A stretch of DNA of 23,843 nt from an uncultured Clostridia bacterium (GCA_934140005.1 CAKPBB010000025.1:1-23843), one strand, 5' to 3'. Shown: positions 1 to 8,316, counted from the first letter of the stretch. Notes: generated by a model not told the origin, from the letters alone. Numbers and translations are program-made.

Positions 1-104
1 GTTCTATTTCCTTCTGAATTTGGTATTACAACTGGCTCGCCACCTTCCATAACAGCTACACATGAATTTGTTGTTCCTAAATCAATACCTATAATTTTTC
101 CCAT
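1..104 (-). CDS. dnaK: DnaK (Hsp70) chaperone, N-terminal fragment
   Basis: Only the first 34 codons are inside the window; the gene continues past position 1. The translation begins MGKIIGIDLGTTNSCVAVME, the phosphate-1 loop (DLGTTNS) of the Hsp70 actin-like ATPase domain, and is close to textbook DnaK. DnaK refolds and holds client proteins in the cytoplasm through ATP-driven cycles with DnaJ and the exchange factor GrpE. The ATG is preceded by a strong GGGAGG ribosome site (111-120). It is the third gene of the minus-strand run hrcA-grpE-dnaK. The 167-base gap after grpE shows no convincing promoter or terminator, so it is probably expressed from the CIRCE-controlled promoter upstream of hrcA. 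Confidence 0.97.
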   Translation of the reverse strand, partial: MGKIIGIDLGTTNSCVAVMEGGEPVVIPNSEGNR

Positions 105-271
105 TTTAAATTCCTCCCTTTACTTCGCTTTGTTCGTAATCCAGTCATCAAGTTTTTTTCAAACTCTTAAAACTGTGACAACGAAACTTGCATTTCTCTA
201 ATCTATATAAGAAAATTATTTTTAATTTATATTTTTTCTTTTGTTAATCTATTTTAAAATTGATAACTATA

Positions 272-769
272 TTAGTTGGCTACAATAACCATTGAATGTC
301 TAATAACTTTATTTCCTATTTTGTAGCCTTTTCTATATTCTTGAACAATTTCTTGTTCACCTTTTGTTTCATCTTCTATATGGCTTACAGCTTCATGTAA
401 TTCAGGATCAAATTTTTGTCCAAGAGCTACAATTTCTTCTACATTAAAAGATTTTAATGCATTTGAAAATTGTTTCATAACTAATTTTACACCATCTTGA
501 TATGCAATATCTTCTGTTTTAGCATTTGCAGCATTTTCTAAATTATCCATAATTGGTAGAATCTTTGAAACTACATCACCTGTTATCATGCCATACATAT
601 TTTCGCGTTCTTTTTGACTTCTTTTTTTATAATTTTCAAATTCAGCAAAAAGTCTTTTATATCTATCATTCATTTCATCAATTTCATTTTGAATATTTTC
701 AACTGTTTCTTCATTTTCTTGTACTTCATCTTCTTGTACTTCGTTTACTTTCTTTTCTTCTTTTTCCAT
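272..769 (-). CDS. grpE: GrpE nucleotide exchange factor
   Basis: A 165-residue protein with the GrpE layout. It has a very acidic N-terminus rich in Glu (residues 1-35), a long coiled-coil helix containing DRYKRLFAEFENYKKRSQKE (about 35-54), and a C-terminal beta domain ending in the family-typical GYKIGNKVIRHSMVIV (about 148-163). GrpE dimers release ADP from DnaK and act as a thermosensor in the chaperone cycle. The ATG has an AGAGAGGA ribosome site, and the gene starts 18 bases after the hrcA stop, so it is co-transcribed with hrcA and dnaK. Length is normal for Gram-positive GrpE proteins. Confidence 0.96.
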   Translation of the reverse strand: MEKEEKKVNEVQEDEVQENEETVENIQNEIDEMNDRYKRLFAEFENYKKRSQKERENMYGMITGDVVSKILPIMDNLENAANAKTEDIAYQDGVKLVMKQFSNALKSFNVEEIVALGQKFDPELHEAVSHIEDETKGEQEIVQEYRKGYKIGNKVIRHSMVIVAN

Positions 770-787
770 TTTGTATTCCTCTCTTCC

Positions 788-1819
788 TTAAAATTTTCCT
801 TTTTTGAAGTCTTCATTTATTTTTTTACTAATATATTTCATTACTGAAATTACTTTTGAATAGTCCATTCTTTTTGGACCTATAATTCCAATTGTTCCTA
901 TATCTTTGTCTTCTAGCAAATGATTAAATGTTACAATACTAAAATTTTTAAGTTCTTCTTTATCTGATTCACTACCAATATAAACATTTATGTCACTTGC
1001 TATACCAGCATTTAAAACATCAGCTACTAAATCTTTTGCATCTAATACATTTAAAAAATCTTTTGCAACATCAACCTTTTTAAATTCTGGCATATTAACA
1101 ACTTTATTTGTTCCCTCTAAATAAACTCTATTTGACTCTTCTATAATTTTATTTATTTCGTTTATAATTTTTTGAATTATATTTATTCCTGTTTTCATTT
1201 CTGACATTATGAAATCTTCAATTGGTCCATTTAATTTTTCTAGAGGTTTTCCAACTAATTTATTTTTGAATATTACAGTTAAATCATTTACTTGTTCTTG
1301 TGTTATATCTTCATCAAATTTTATTATAGATTCTCTTATAATTCCAGAATCAGTTAAAATAACTGCCATTAAAACTCTAGTTCCTAGCAAAACAAATTTT
1401 ATATCAATAATTGTATGATTATTTACATTTGGTCCAATTGCAATAGTTGTATAATGTGTAATTTCAGATAATGTAGTAGTTGCAATTTTGGTCAAATCCT
1501 CTAAATCATTTACTTTAGTTTCTAGTCTTTGTTTTATTAGTTCCATTTCTTTTCTACTTAAATCATCTTCTCTTAAAAGTTCATCTACATAATATCTATA
1601 TCCCTTTTCTGATGGAACTCTTCCACTAGATGTATGTGGTTGTTCTAGAAAACCACTTTTTTCTAAATCTGCCATTTCGTTTCTAATTGTAGCACTGCTA
1701 CATCTTAGATCACCATTTTTTACCAAATTACCAGAGCTTACAGGCTCTGCTGTTTGTATATATTCTTCAATTACTGCTTGTAATATTTTTTTCTTTCTTG
1801 CATCTAGTTCTTCTGGCAT
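788..1819 (-). CDS. hrcA: HrcA heat-inducible transcription repressor
   Basis: HrcA represses class I heat-shock operons by binding CIRCE, and its folding depends on GroEL. The N-terminal winged helix is visible (LDARKKKILQAVIEEYIQ, then GSF-like wing residues around CSSATIRNEMADLEKSGFLEQPHTSSGRVPS, here split for length). The C-terminus carries the GPKRMDYSKV motif typical of HrcA. I chose the ATG at 1819 (protein begins MPEELDARKK, 343 aa) because AGAGGTG lies seven bases upstream. A TTG at 1840 also opens the frame but falls inside the CIRCE-like operator and has no ribosome site. The gene leads the hrcA-grpE-dnaK operon and should repress its own promoter. Confidence 0.96.
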   Translation of the reverse strand: MPEELDARKKKILQAVIEEYIQTAEPVSSGNLVKNGDLRCSSATIRNEMADLEKSGFLEQPHTSSGRVPSEKGYRYYVDELLREDDLSRKEMELIKQRLETKVNDLEDLTKIATTTLSEITHYTTIAIGPNVNNHTIIDIKFVLLGTRVLMAVILTDSGIIRESIIKFDEDITQEQVNDLTVIFKNKLVGKPLEKLNGPIEDFIMSEMKTGINIIQKIINEINKIIEESNRVYLEGTNKVVNMPEFKKVDVAKDFLNVLDAKDLVADVLNAGIASDINVYIGSESDKEELKNFSIVTFNHLLEDKDIGTIGIIGPKRMDYSKVISVMKYISKKINEDFKKGKF

Positions 1820-1833
1820 CTCTTTCACCTCTT

Positions 1834-1860
1834 TTAGCAAACTTATTGTTTGACTGCTAA
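1834..1860 (-). promoter_or_regulatory. CIRCE-like operator for HrcA (degenerate)
   Basis: A 9-9-9 inverted repeat: TTAGCAAAC, nine bases, GACTGCTAA. The known CIRCE consensus is TTAGCACTC-N9-GAGTGCTAA. Each arm keeps the outer TTAGCA and the innermost C but differs at positions 7 and 8. The element lies between the hrcA promoter and the hrcA ATG and covers the expected transcription start, the standard position for CIRCE. Position and gene context make the call firm despite the mismatches. Confidence 0.88.
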
Positions 1861-1861
1861 T

Positions 1862-1890
1862 ATATTATAACTTTATACTAATTTTGTCAA
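1862..1890 (-). promoter_or_regulatory. Sigma-A promoter of the hrcA-grpE-dnaK operon
   Basis: Reading the minus strand, a perfect -35 TTGACA (1885-1890) is followed by TAATAT at a 17-base spacing (1862-1867); an overlapping TATAAT sits at 15 bases. The predicted start falls in the CIRCE-like repeat, which would let HrcA block initiation. Confidence 0.8.
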
Positions 1891-1909
1891 GTGTTTTTGT
1901 AATATTTCA

Positions 1910-1938
1910 TTGACTTTATTTTCTTTTTTTTATATTAT
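1910..1938 (+). promoter_or_regulatory. Sigma-A promoter for the phosphoribosyltransferase-like gene
   Basis: TTGACT (1910-1915) and TATTAT (1933-1938) are separated by 17 bases. The ATG at 1977 lies about 33 bases after the predicted start and has GGAGG at 1966-1970. This promoter is back to back with the hrcA promoter. Confidence 0.65.
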
Positions 1939-1976
1939 ATATTCAAACAAAACATAATAACTTTTGGAGGTAATTT

Positions 1977-2846
1977 ATGAACAACGAATTAGTGTCATTA
2001 TTATTTAAAACAGATGCTTTTAAAATATGTAAAGAAAATAAACCATTCTGGTATACATCTGGAAAAATTGGACCATATTTTGTAAATACACAATATTTGT
2101 ACGGTAGTGCTGAAGATGCAAACAATTTCTTGAATTTCATTGACAAAGAACTTGCTGAAGATGAAAAAGTAAATATTCCTGGTGCATTATTTGAAAAAGT
2201 TAATGAACAATACGAAAACAACAATATATATAAAGCTGTTATTGATACACTTAGAGATTATATTGCTACTCACATTGATACAAGCTATATCAATTATGTT
2301 TCTGGTGGTGAAAGAAGAGATTGGTATTTCTCAATTATGATTGCTTACCTTCTTGGAAAGCCACATATTACAATATTCAAAGATTTAACTACAGTAGTTA
2401 GTACTTGCGATTTTGAAGAAAGTACAGAAGTTACAAAATTACAAGGTCAACGAGTTTTACATGTTGCAGACTTATTAAATCAAGCTTCAAGCTATGAACG
2501 TGCATGGATTCCAGCAATTCGTAATTTGGGTTCAGATATATTCTGGAGTGCAGTTGTAGTAGATAGAATGCAAGGTGGAAGTGAATTATTAAAAGAAAAT
2601 CACATTGAACCTTTATCAACAGTTCAAATTGACACAACTTTATTTGAAAAAGCTTTAGAATTAGGAATTATAAACTCTAACCAACTTGGAATGCTTAAAA
2701 GATTTGCAGCAGACCCAGATGGTTCTATGAAAGAATTTTTATTAGCTCATCCAGACTTTTTACAAAATTCTTTAAATGGAGATGAAAAAACTTCAAAAAG
2801 AGCTAAATTGTGCATTGCAAATAATATATACGGAATTCAATTATAA
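1977..2846 (+). CDS. Orotate phosphoribosyltransferase-like protein
   Basis: A 289-residue cytoplasmic protein with the shape of a type I phosphoribosyltransferase. Residues 23-40 (PFWYTSGKIGPYFVNTQY) resemble the N-terminal substrate loop of orotate phosphoribosyltransferase. YVSGGERRDWYFS (107-119) matches the family's Gly-Gly segment, and VVDRMQGG (194-201) matches the late VVDR motif. The PRPP-binding segment at 160-172 reads VLHVADLLNQASS; in active enzymes this loop normally carries two adjacent acidic residues followed by a Thr/Gly-rich turn, so it is divergent. The protein is also longer than a standard PyrE (about 190-230 aa). It stands alone with its own promoter, GGAGG ribosome site and terminator, away from other pyr genes. 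The fold assignment is reasonable; activity on orotate is unproven. Confidence 0.75.
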   Translation: MNNELVSLLFKTDAFKICKENKPFWYTSGKIGPYFVNTQYLYGSAEDANNFLNFIDKELAEDEKVNIPGALFEKVNEQYENNNIYKAVIDTLRDYIATHIDTSYINYVSGGERRDWYFSIMIAYLLGKPHITIFKDLTTVVSTCDFEESTEVTKLQGQRVLHVADLLNQASSYERAWIPAIRNLGSDIFWSAVVVDRMQGGSELLKENHIEPLSTVQIDTTLFEKALELGIINSNQLGMLKRFAADPDGSMKEFLLAHPDFLQNSLNGDEKTSKRAKLCIANNIYGIQL

Positions 2847-2857
2847 TATTTTAAAAG

Positions 2858-2890
2858 GCGAAGATTAAATTTAAAATCTTCGCTTTTTTA
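2858..2890 (+). terminator. Rho-independent terminator
   Basis: Stem GCGAAGATT (2858-2866) pairs with AATCTTCGC (2875-2883), followed on the plus strand by TTTTTTATTTTTTTT. It ends the 1977-2846 gene and, being between converging genes, may also help stop the 2902-3441 transcript. Confidence 0.9.
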
Positions 2891-2901
2891 TTTTTTTCAC
2901 A

Positions 2902-3441
2902 TTATTTTACTGGATGATTTATATCTAAGCTTCCGATAACTGTAATTTCTGTACTTGTTGTAGTTTTAGGTTTATAACATACTTCACATTCATTTCCCAA
3001 AGTTCCATCTTCTGCAACAGTTTGTCTTATTAAAAATACGTCTCCAATTTCCCAATTGCCAGTACCATATTTGGAAATTTTCCTTCTTAAAGAGGATAAA
3101 TTAATTGAATAATAACGATATCCATCTTGGTCATTATGATTTTCATAATTAATTACATTTTTTTCTTGTCCTAAAAAATCTCTTAGCAGAATTTCTGTAT
3201 TGTATTTAGTTTCTAAATCTTTTCCTAATGTTTCATTATATGCTGCTAAATACTTTTCTGCTGTAAGTGTTTTAATTTCTTCTAAAACTTCACTTTGGTT
3301 GTAAGTTAATTCAACTGTTGATGCTTTGGTTAAAATCCCATCATTACCTATTGTAAGTGCTATTGACACTCCAGCTAAAATTAATAATACAATAATTGTA
3401 ATAACTAAAGCAACTAATGTTAATCCTTCGTTTTGTTTCAC
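2902..3441 (-). CDS. Pilin-like protein with type IV prepilin-type N-terminus
   Basis: A 179-residue protein starting at a GTG with GAGGAG seven bases upstream. Its N-terminus is a short basic leader, a Gly at residue 6, then LTLVALVITIIVLLILAGVS, a single hydrophobic helix like that of type IV pilins and type II secretion pseudopilins. Prepilin peptidase would cut after Gly6. The usual Glu at +5 of the mature protein is replaced by Ala. The rest (about 35-179) is a small soluble domain with Cys153 and Cys156-like residues (CEVC) that I do not recognise. The same N-terminal module, nearly identical through GVSI...GILT, heads the RCC1-repeat protein at 17176-20283. Probably a membrane-anchored or filament-type surface protein; no pilus assembly genes are nearby. 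Confidence 0.7.
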   Translation of the reverse strand: MKQNEGLTLVALVITIIVLLILAGVSIALTIGNDGILTKASTVELTYNQSEVLEEIKTLTAEKYLAAYNETLGKDLETKYNTEILLRDFLGQEKNVINYENHNDQDGYRYYSINLSSLRRKISKYGTGNWEIGDVFLIRQTVAEDGTLGNECEVCYKPKTTTSTEITVIGSLDINHPVK

Positions 3442-3472
3442 GGCTTTCTCCTCATTTTTATGATTTGATATA

Positions 3473-3501
3473 ATTTTATATATATTTTTCTAAAAAATCA
3501 A
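3473..3501 (-). promoter_or_regulatory. Sigma-A promoter for the pilin-like gene
   Basis: On the minus strand TTGATT (3496-3501) and TAAAAT (3473-3478) lie 17 bases apart, directly between the dnaE stop and the GTG of the pilin-like gene. No terminator is visible after dnaE, so readthrough from dnaE is also possible. Confidence 0.6.
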
Positions 3502-3525
3502 CATCATTTCTAAAATAATTTTTTA

Positions 3526-6500
3526 TTAAATTATTTTTACATTTTCTTTTCCAACAATATCTGAAAATTTCTCTAAAATTTTATCTGTTAGTAAAATAGC
3601 TCCTGCTGGTTTGGTAATTTCATTATTAGTAATCTGCAATTTTATATTAGCTTTTTCACCTGTAAAAAATCTTATTGCACCTCTTAGCTTATCTTTTTGT
3701 TCTTCTGATAAATTAGTTATATTTATATCTAATGTCTTAATTTTATTTTGATTATTATTTGTGCTGCTATTTTGCTCCACTTTTCTTTTATTTTGATTAG
3801 CAATACTATCATTAAAGTCAACAATTGAAGAAGCAACAATTTTAGGTTCTTCATCTTCCCTGATGCTTAGTCTACCTTCAATATATACAATATTTTCCTC
3901 AATAATTGAACTACTATATCTCGAATAACAACTATCAAAAGCTATAATTTCAGCTGTACCATGCACATCTTCAATAGTTATAAAAGCCATTATCGTATTT
4001 TTCTTAGTAAATTTCTTTTTTACTTTACTTATAATTCCTGCAAATTTAACATTCTGCCCATCTTTAAATCTTGTTGTTTTTCCAAATTCTTGTAAATCAT
4101 CAACTATTTGTAATAAATCAAGTGTATTTATTGTTGTATTTTTCTCTATTAACTCTTTATATTTTTCCAATGGATGTCCAGATATATAAATTCCAAGCAT
4201 CTCTTTTTCCATACTTAATAAATCTTTTTTATCCATCTCTGGCATTTCTACAAAAGTATATTTTTGAGTTTCTTTTACATCTTCAGTTTCACTTAATAAG
4301 TCAAACATAGATACCTGGTCTTCCATACCTTTTTTATTATAACTGCTAATTGTATCCACAATTCCTTCATAAGATGCGAGTAAAGTAGCTCTATTTTTTC
4401 CAAATTCGTCAAAAGCTCCTGCTTTTATTAAGCTTTCCAAGCACTTTTTATTAACAGCTTCATCTTTTATTCTTTCACAAAAAGATGTAAAACTTTCATA
4501 TTTTCCATTATTTTTTCTTTCTGCAACAATGCTGTTAATAGCTGATAAGCCAACATTTTTTATACTTCCTAATCCAAATCTTATTTTATTATCTGAAACA
4601 GTAAATTTAGTTTCACTTTCATTTATACTTGGATTTAAAACTTCTATTCCCATATTCTTACATTCTTCAATGTACAATGGTACTTTATCTAGATTTCCTA
4701 AAAAGCTATTTAACGTTGCAGCCATTAGTTCTTCTTTATAATAAGCTTTTAGAAAAGCTGTTCTATATGAAATAACTGCATAAGCAGCAGCATGTGATTT
4801 GTTGAAAGCATATTTTGCAAATTCAGCCATTTCATCAAAAATTTTATTTGCAGAAGCAGCATCAATTCCATTTCTAACGCAACCTGGAACAACAACATTT
4901 CCATTTTCATCTACTTGACCATTTATAAATACTTCTCTTTCTTTTTCCATAACGTCAAGTTTTTTCTTTCCCATTGCTCTACGAACTAAATCTGCTCTTC
5001 CTAGAGAATATCCAGCTAAATCACGAACTATTTGCATTACTTGCTCTTGATAAACCATACAACCATAAGTTACATTTAGTATTGGTTCTAGTGCTGGATG
5101 AGTATATTCATTATGTCCTGGATTTTGTTTTCCTCTAATATATCTTGGTATTTGGTCCATTGGTCCTGGTCGATACAATGAAACACCAGCTACAATATCT
5201 TCTAAACAGTCTGGTTTTAATTCTTTCATAAAGTTTGTAATACCAGCACTTTCAAATTGAAAGATTCCATAAGTTTTACCATCTTGCCATAATTTGTAGA
5301 CATTTGGATCATCCATTTTTTCATCAAATTTTACATCAATTCCTCTATTTTGCTTTATCAAATCTAAACAGTTTGCAATAACACTCAATGTTCTAAGTCC
5401 CAAAAAGTCCATTTTTAATAAGCCTAATTGTTCTAATAAAGTCATTGTGTATTGTGCTACTACGTTTCCATCATTAACATATAATGGAACATAAGTATCT
5501 ACTGGATTTTTAGTAATTACTACACCGCAAGCATGTGTTGAAGCATTTCTTGGCATACCTTCTAAGCCTCTGGCAATATCTATTATCTTTTTAGTTGTTT
5601 CATCATTATCATAAAGTTCTTTTAATTCTCTATTTTCTTCTAATGCTTTATCTATTGTGATATGAATTTCCATTGGTATCATTTTTGCTAATTTATCTAC
5701 ATCACCATAAGGCACATCTAAAACTCTACCTACATCACGAATAACACTTCGTGCTGACATTGTACCAAAAGTAACAATTTGTGAAACATGGTCTCTGCCA
5801 TACTTTCTAGCAACATAATCAATAACTTCCTGTCTTCTTTCATCTGAAAAATCGACATCAAAATCTGGCATACTTACTCTTTCAGGATTCAAAAATCTTT
5901 CAAATAGAAGATTATATTTTAGTGGATCAATGTCTGTAATCCCAATTGCATAAGCTGCAATTGAACCTGCACCAGACCCACGCCCTGGTCCTACTGGAAT
6001 ACCAACTGATTTGGCATAATGTATATAATCCCATACAATAAGATAATAATCTACATATCCCATTTTTTCTATTATTTGTGTTTCATATTCTAGTCTATCT
6101 AAAACTTCTTTTTTTGGATTTTCACCATATCGCTCTTTTATTCCATCATTACATAATTTTCTAAAATACTCGGCATGTGTACTGAACTCTTCTGGCACAT
6201 CATAATTTGGTAATTTTGTAACACCAAATTCAAATTCAAAATTACATTTATCTGCTATTTTAACAGTATTTTCAACAGCCTCTGGTACATTAGAAAAATA
6301 ATCAGCCATTTCCTCTGGGGATTTTACATAGAACTCATCTGTTTGAAAATGCATTCTATCAGTATCTGTCATTTTCTTTCCAGTTTGAATACATAACAAA
6401 ATTTCATGATTATAACTATCTTCTTTTTTTAAATAGTGTGCATCATTTGTACCAACAAGTGGAATATTTAGTTCTCTTGATAATGCGATCAAATTTTGAT

Positions 6501-7056
6501 TTGCAATAACCTGCTCTGGTAAACCATTATTCTGCAATTCCAAATAATAATCTTCACCAAACACTCCTTTATACCATAAAGCAACTTCTTTTGCTTTTTC
6601 CATATCTTGTGACATTATAGCTCTATTTACTTCTCCAGCTAAGCATGCACTCAAACATATTAAACCATCTTTGTACTTTTCCAATACTTCATGGTCTATA
6701 CGTGGTTTATAATAATATCCTTCTGTATATGAAATTGACACCAATTTTATTAAATTTTGGTATCCTTCCTTATTCTTCGCAAGCAAAATAAGATGATAGT
6801 ATTTATCATCTATTCCAGGTTCTTTTTGTAGTCTACTTCTAGGAGCAACATAAACTTCACAGCCAATGATTGCTTTAATTCCTTCTTTTTGACATTCTTG
6901 AAAAAAACTAGCTGCTCCAAACATAACGCCATGGTCTGTTAAAGCAATAGCCTTCATTCCTAATTCTTTAGCTCTCTTTGGTAAATCTTTTATTCTACAC
7001 ATTCCATCTAGCAAACTATACTCACTATGTATATGTAAATGAACAAAATCTGGCAT
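3526..7056 (-). CDS. dnaE: DNA polymerase III alpha subunit, DnaE type
   Basis: A 1176-residue replicative polymerase. The N-terminal PHP domain (about 1-280) keeps what looks like a full metal set: H8 and H10, D41-H42, E67, H88, C138, D205 and H207. It may therefore bind metal ions as in thermophilic DnaE proteins, unlike E. coli. The palm has the catalytic PDFDVDF motif (D398, D400) and a third Asp at 550 (KMDFLGLRTL). VGPGRGSGAGS (355-365) is the conserved polymerase loop. The Y-family-like fingers, helix-hairpin-helix region and a C-terminal OB fold (VKFAGIISKVKKKF onward, about 1010-1080) follow. Bacillota usually also carry PolC, so this is probably the DnaE partner at the fork. The ATG has GAGGAG upstream, and the gene follows rqcP by 15 bases in one operon. 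Confidence 0.97.
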   Translation of the reverse strand: MPDFVHLHIHSEYSLLDGMCRIKDLPKRAKELGMKAIALTDHGVMFGAASFFQECQKEGIKAIIGCEVYVAPRSRLQKEPGIDDKYYHLILLAKNKEGYQNLIKLVSISYTEGYYYKPRIDHEVLEKYKDGLICLSACLAGEVNRAIMSQDMEKAKEVALWYKGVFGEDYYLELQNNGLPEQVIANQNLIALSRELNIPLVGTNDAHYLKKEDSYNHEILLCIQTGKKMTDTDRMHFQTDEFYVKSPEEMADYFSNVPEAVENTVKIADKCNFEFEFGVTKLPNYDVPEEFSTHAEYFRKLCNDGIKERYGENPKKEVLDRLEYETQIIEKMGYVDYYLIVWDYIHYAKSVGIPVGPGRGSGAGSIAAYAIGITDIDPLKYNLLFERFLNPERVSMPDFDVDFSDERRQEVIDYVARKYGRDHVSQIVTFGTMSARSVIRDVGRVLDVPYGDVDKLAKMIPMEIHITIDKALEENRELKELYDNDETTKKIIDIARGLEGMPRNASTHACGVVITKNPVDTYVPLYVNDGNVVAQYTMTLLEQLGLLKMDFLGLRTLSVIANCLDLIKQNRGIDVKFDEKMDDPNVYKLWQDGKTYGIFQFESAGITNFMKELKPDCLEDIVAGVSLYRPGPMDQIPRYIRGKQNPGHNEYTHPALEPILNVTYGCMVYQEQVMQIVRDLAGYSLGRADLVRRAMGKKKLDVMEKEREVFINGQVDENGNVVVPGCVRNGIDAASANKIFDEMAEFAKYAFNKSHAAAYAVISYRTAFLKAYYKEELMAATLNSFLGNLDKVPLYIEECKNMGIEVLNPSINESETKFTVSDNKIRFGLGSIKNVGLSAINSIVAERKNNGKYESFTSFCERIKDEAVNKKCLESLIKAGAFDEFGKNRATLLASYEGIVDTISSYNKKGMEDQVSMFDLLSETEDVKETQKYTFVEMPEMDKKDLLSMEKEMLGIYISGHPLEKYKELIEKNTTINTLDLLQIVDDLQEFGKTTRFKDGQNVKFAGIISKVKKKFTKKNTIMAFITIEDVHGTAEIIAFDSCYSRYSSSIIEENIVYIEGRLSIREDEEPKIVASSIVDFNDSIANQNKRKVEQNSSTNNNQNKIKTLDINITNLSEEQKDKLRGAIRFFTGEKANIKLQITNNEITKPAGAILLTDKILEKFSDIVGKENVKII

Positions 7057-7071
7057 GTATTTTCTCCTCTA

Positions 7072-7308
7072 TTACAATATTTTTATTAGTTCACCCATAT
7101 CTTTTCCAGCAACTTTTGGAATTTTAGTAATTTGGAATTTAGAAACTTTATCTCCAAATTTTATTTCTACAATATCGCCCTCTTTTACTTCATAGCTAGG
7201 CTTTACAACTCTGCCATTAACAGAAACTCTACCCATATCAGCTGCATCATTAGCTACGGTTCTTCTTTTTATTACTCTACTGACTTTTAAAAATTTATCT
7301 AATCTCAT
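7072..7308 (-). CDS. rqcP: S4-domain RNA-binding protein RqcP (YabO)
   Basis: A 78-residue S4 protein that closely follows Bacillus subtilis YabO/RqcP, starting MRLDKFLKVSRVIKRRTVA. RqcP works with RqcH on stalled 60S-like large ribosomal subunits, helping add C-terminal alanine tails to nascent chains in ribosome-associated quality control. The S4 fold spans about residues 1-60: LDKFLKVSR helix, GRVSVNGRVVKPS loop and the GDIVEIKFG strand. The ribosome site AAAGGA lies immediately after the stop of the phosphoesterase gene, and dnaE follows by 15 bases, so the three are one transcript. In Bacillus, yabO sits elsewhere, so the dnaE link is a lineage feature. Hsp15 (HslR) is the distant alternative name. 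Confidence 0.88.
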   Translation of the reverse strand: MRLDKFLKVSRVIKRRTVANDAADMGRVSVNGRVVKPSYEVKEGDIVEIKFGDKVSKFQITKIPKVAGKDMGELIKIL

Positions 7309-7319
7309 ATATATCCTTT

Positions 7320-8201
7320 CTACAATTCAAAATATTTTTTATATTTATCATATAATTTCAACCAAATTTCATCATCACACAATTTGAAATATTTATATAT
7401 TCCTTGTGCATCTGGTTTATATAAATTATGATTTAGTTTCTTCATTTCAGAAACTGCCTCAGCAAAAAATTCTTCTCTAATCTTTCCTTTTCCTATCAAA
7501 GATAAGTACGTCAAGTTCATTAAAACTTTATCTGCATCAAGTATTCCACATTTTCTTATTTTTTCTTTAACTTCATCTGTTGAATACGGTACTAATCTTT
7601 TTTCTACTTCGATATTTTTATTTTTTATATGTAATATAATATATTCAGCTTCTGCCTTATAGTATGGAGAAACACCCATACATCCTGCATTGGCAATAAT
7701 TTTTCCATTCACATTTTTATACCAAACAGGTTCATGTGTATGACCAAATATTAGAGCATCTTCTTGCAATTCTTTTGCATATTTATCTATTAGCTCTTTA
7801 TCTTTTTCATGAATTTGCTCTACAACACTTTTGGGAGATCCATGTACTATTTTTAAACTTGTGCCAAAAATCTCTATACTCAATTTTTCTGGTAAATTAC
7901 ATACTAAATTTAAATTTTCTTTTGTAAGCTCATTATACATAAAAACTGTATTCTGAAATTGTATATTTTTCCATGTATAATGTGCCCTGTTATATTCTTT
8001 TAAATATTCTTCTTTATTTCCCTCAATTATTAAGTCTGTTACATTTTTCATAAGTTCTAGTGTTTCATTACCAAATGGCAAATCATTAACTAAATCACCA
8101 GAAAAGATATACATTTCTACACCATTTCTTTTTGCATCTAATAAAACTTCTTTTAATGCAACACTATTTCCATGAACATCTGATATTACTGCTATTTTCA
8201 T
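7320..8201 (-). CDS. Calcineurin-like metallophosphoesterase
   Basis: A 293-residue cytoplasmic protein of the YfcE/MJ0936 class of small metallophosphoesterases. Metal-site motifs are in order: SDVHGN (7-12), GDLV (35-38), EGNKE (60-64; the Asn is kept but the usual His after it is Lys), VHGSP and GHTHEP. Family members hydrolyse phosphodiesters or act in RNA and nucleotide turnover; the substrate cannot be told from sequence. The phosphoesterase fold ends around residue 195. The remaining 100 residues form a helical extension with no motif I know and are not part of the usual 160-180 aa YfcE enzymes. ATG at 8201 has AGAGGTG upstream. It is the first gene of the operon with rqcP and dnaE, from the promoter at 8225-8253. 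Confidence 0.85.
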   Translation of the reverse strand: MKIAVISDVHGNSVALKEVLLDAKRNGVEMYIFSGDLVNDLPFGNETLELMKNVTDLIIEGNKEEYLKEYNRAHYTWKNIQFQNTVFMYNELTKENLNLVCNLPEKLSIEIFGTSLKIVHGSPKSVVEQIHEKDKELIDKYAKELQEDALIFGHTHEPVWYKNVNGKIIANAGCMGVSPYYKAEAEYIILHIKNKNIEVEKRLVPYSTDEVKEKIRKCGILDADKVLMNLTYLSLIGKGKIREEFFAEAVSEMKKLNHNLYKPDAQGIYKYFKLCDDEIWLKLYDKYKKYFEL

Positions 8202-8224
8202 TTTACACCTCTTTATTGTGTAGA

Positions 8225-8253
8225 ATTATATCATCTGTTATTATAGTTTTCAA
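8225..8253 (-). promoter_or_regulatory. Sigma-A promoter of the phosphoesterase-rqcP-dnaE operon
   Basis: On the minus strand TTGAAA (8248-8253), 17 bases, TATAAT (8225-8230), with the ATG at 8201 shortly downstream. The -10 is a perfect match. Confidence 0.75.
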
Positions 8254-8316
8254 TATTTATAATAGTAAAAATAAGCATATTCAGTTCAAAGCATCTATAA
8301 TTTGCTAAATTAACTG

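Noticed and set aside
105..271. A possible extra heat-shock promoter or small gene between grpE and dnaK
   Set aside because: No -35/-10 pair, T-run hairpin or open frame with a ribosome site was convincing in this gap.
1820..1840. TTG start for HrcA at 1840
   Set aside because: It lies inside the CIRCE-like operator at the expected transcription start and has no ribosome site.
4071..4741. Short plus-strand open frames inside dnaE and other minus-strand genes
   Set aside because: They mirror the AT-rich coding strand, lack ribosome sites and give low-complexity Phe/Leu/Ile-rich translations.
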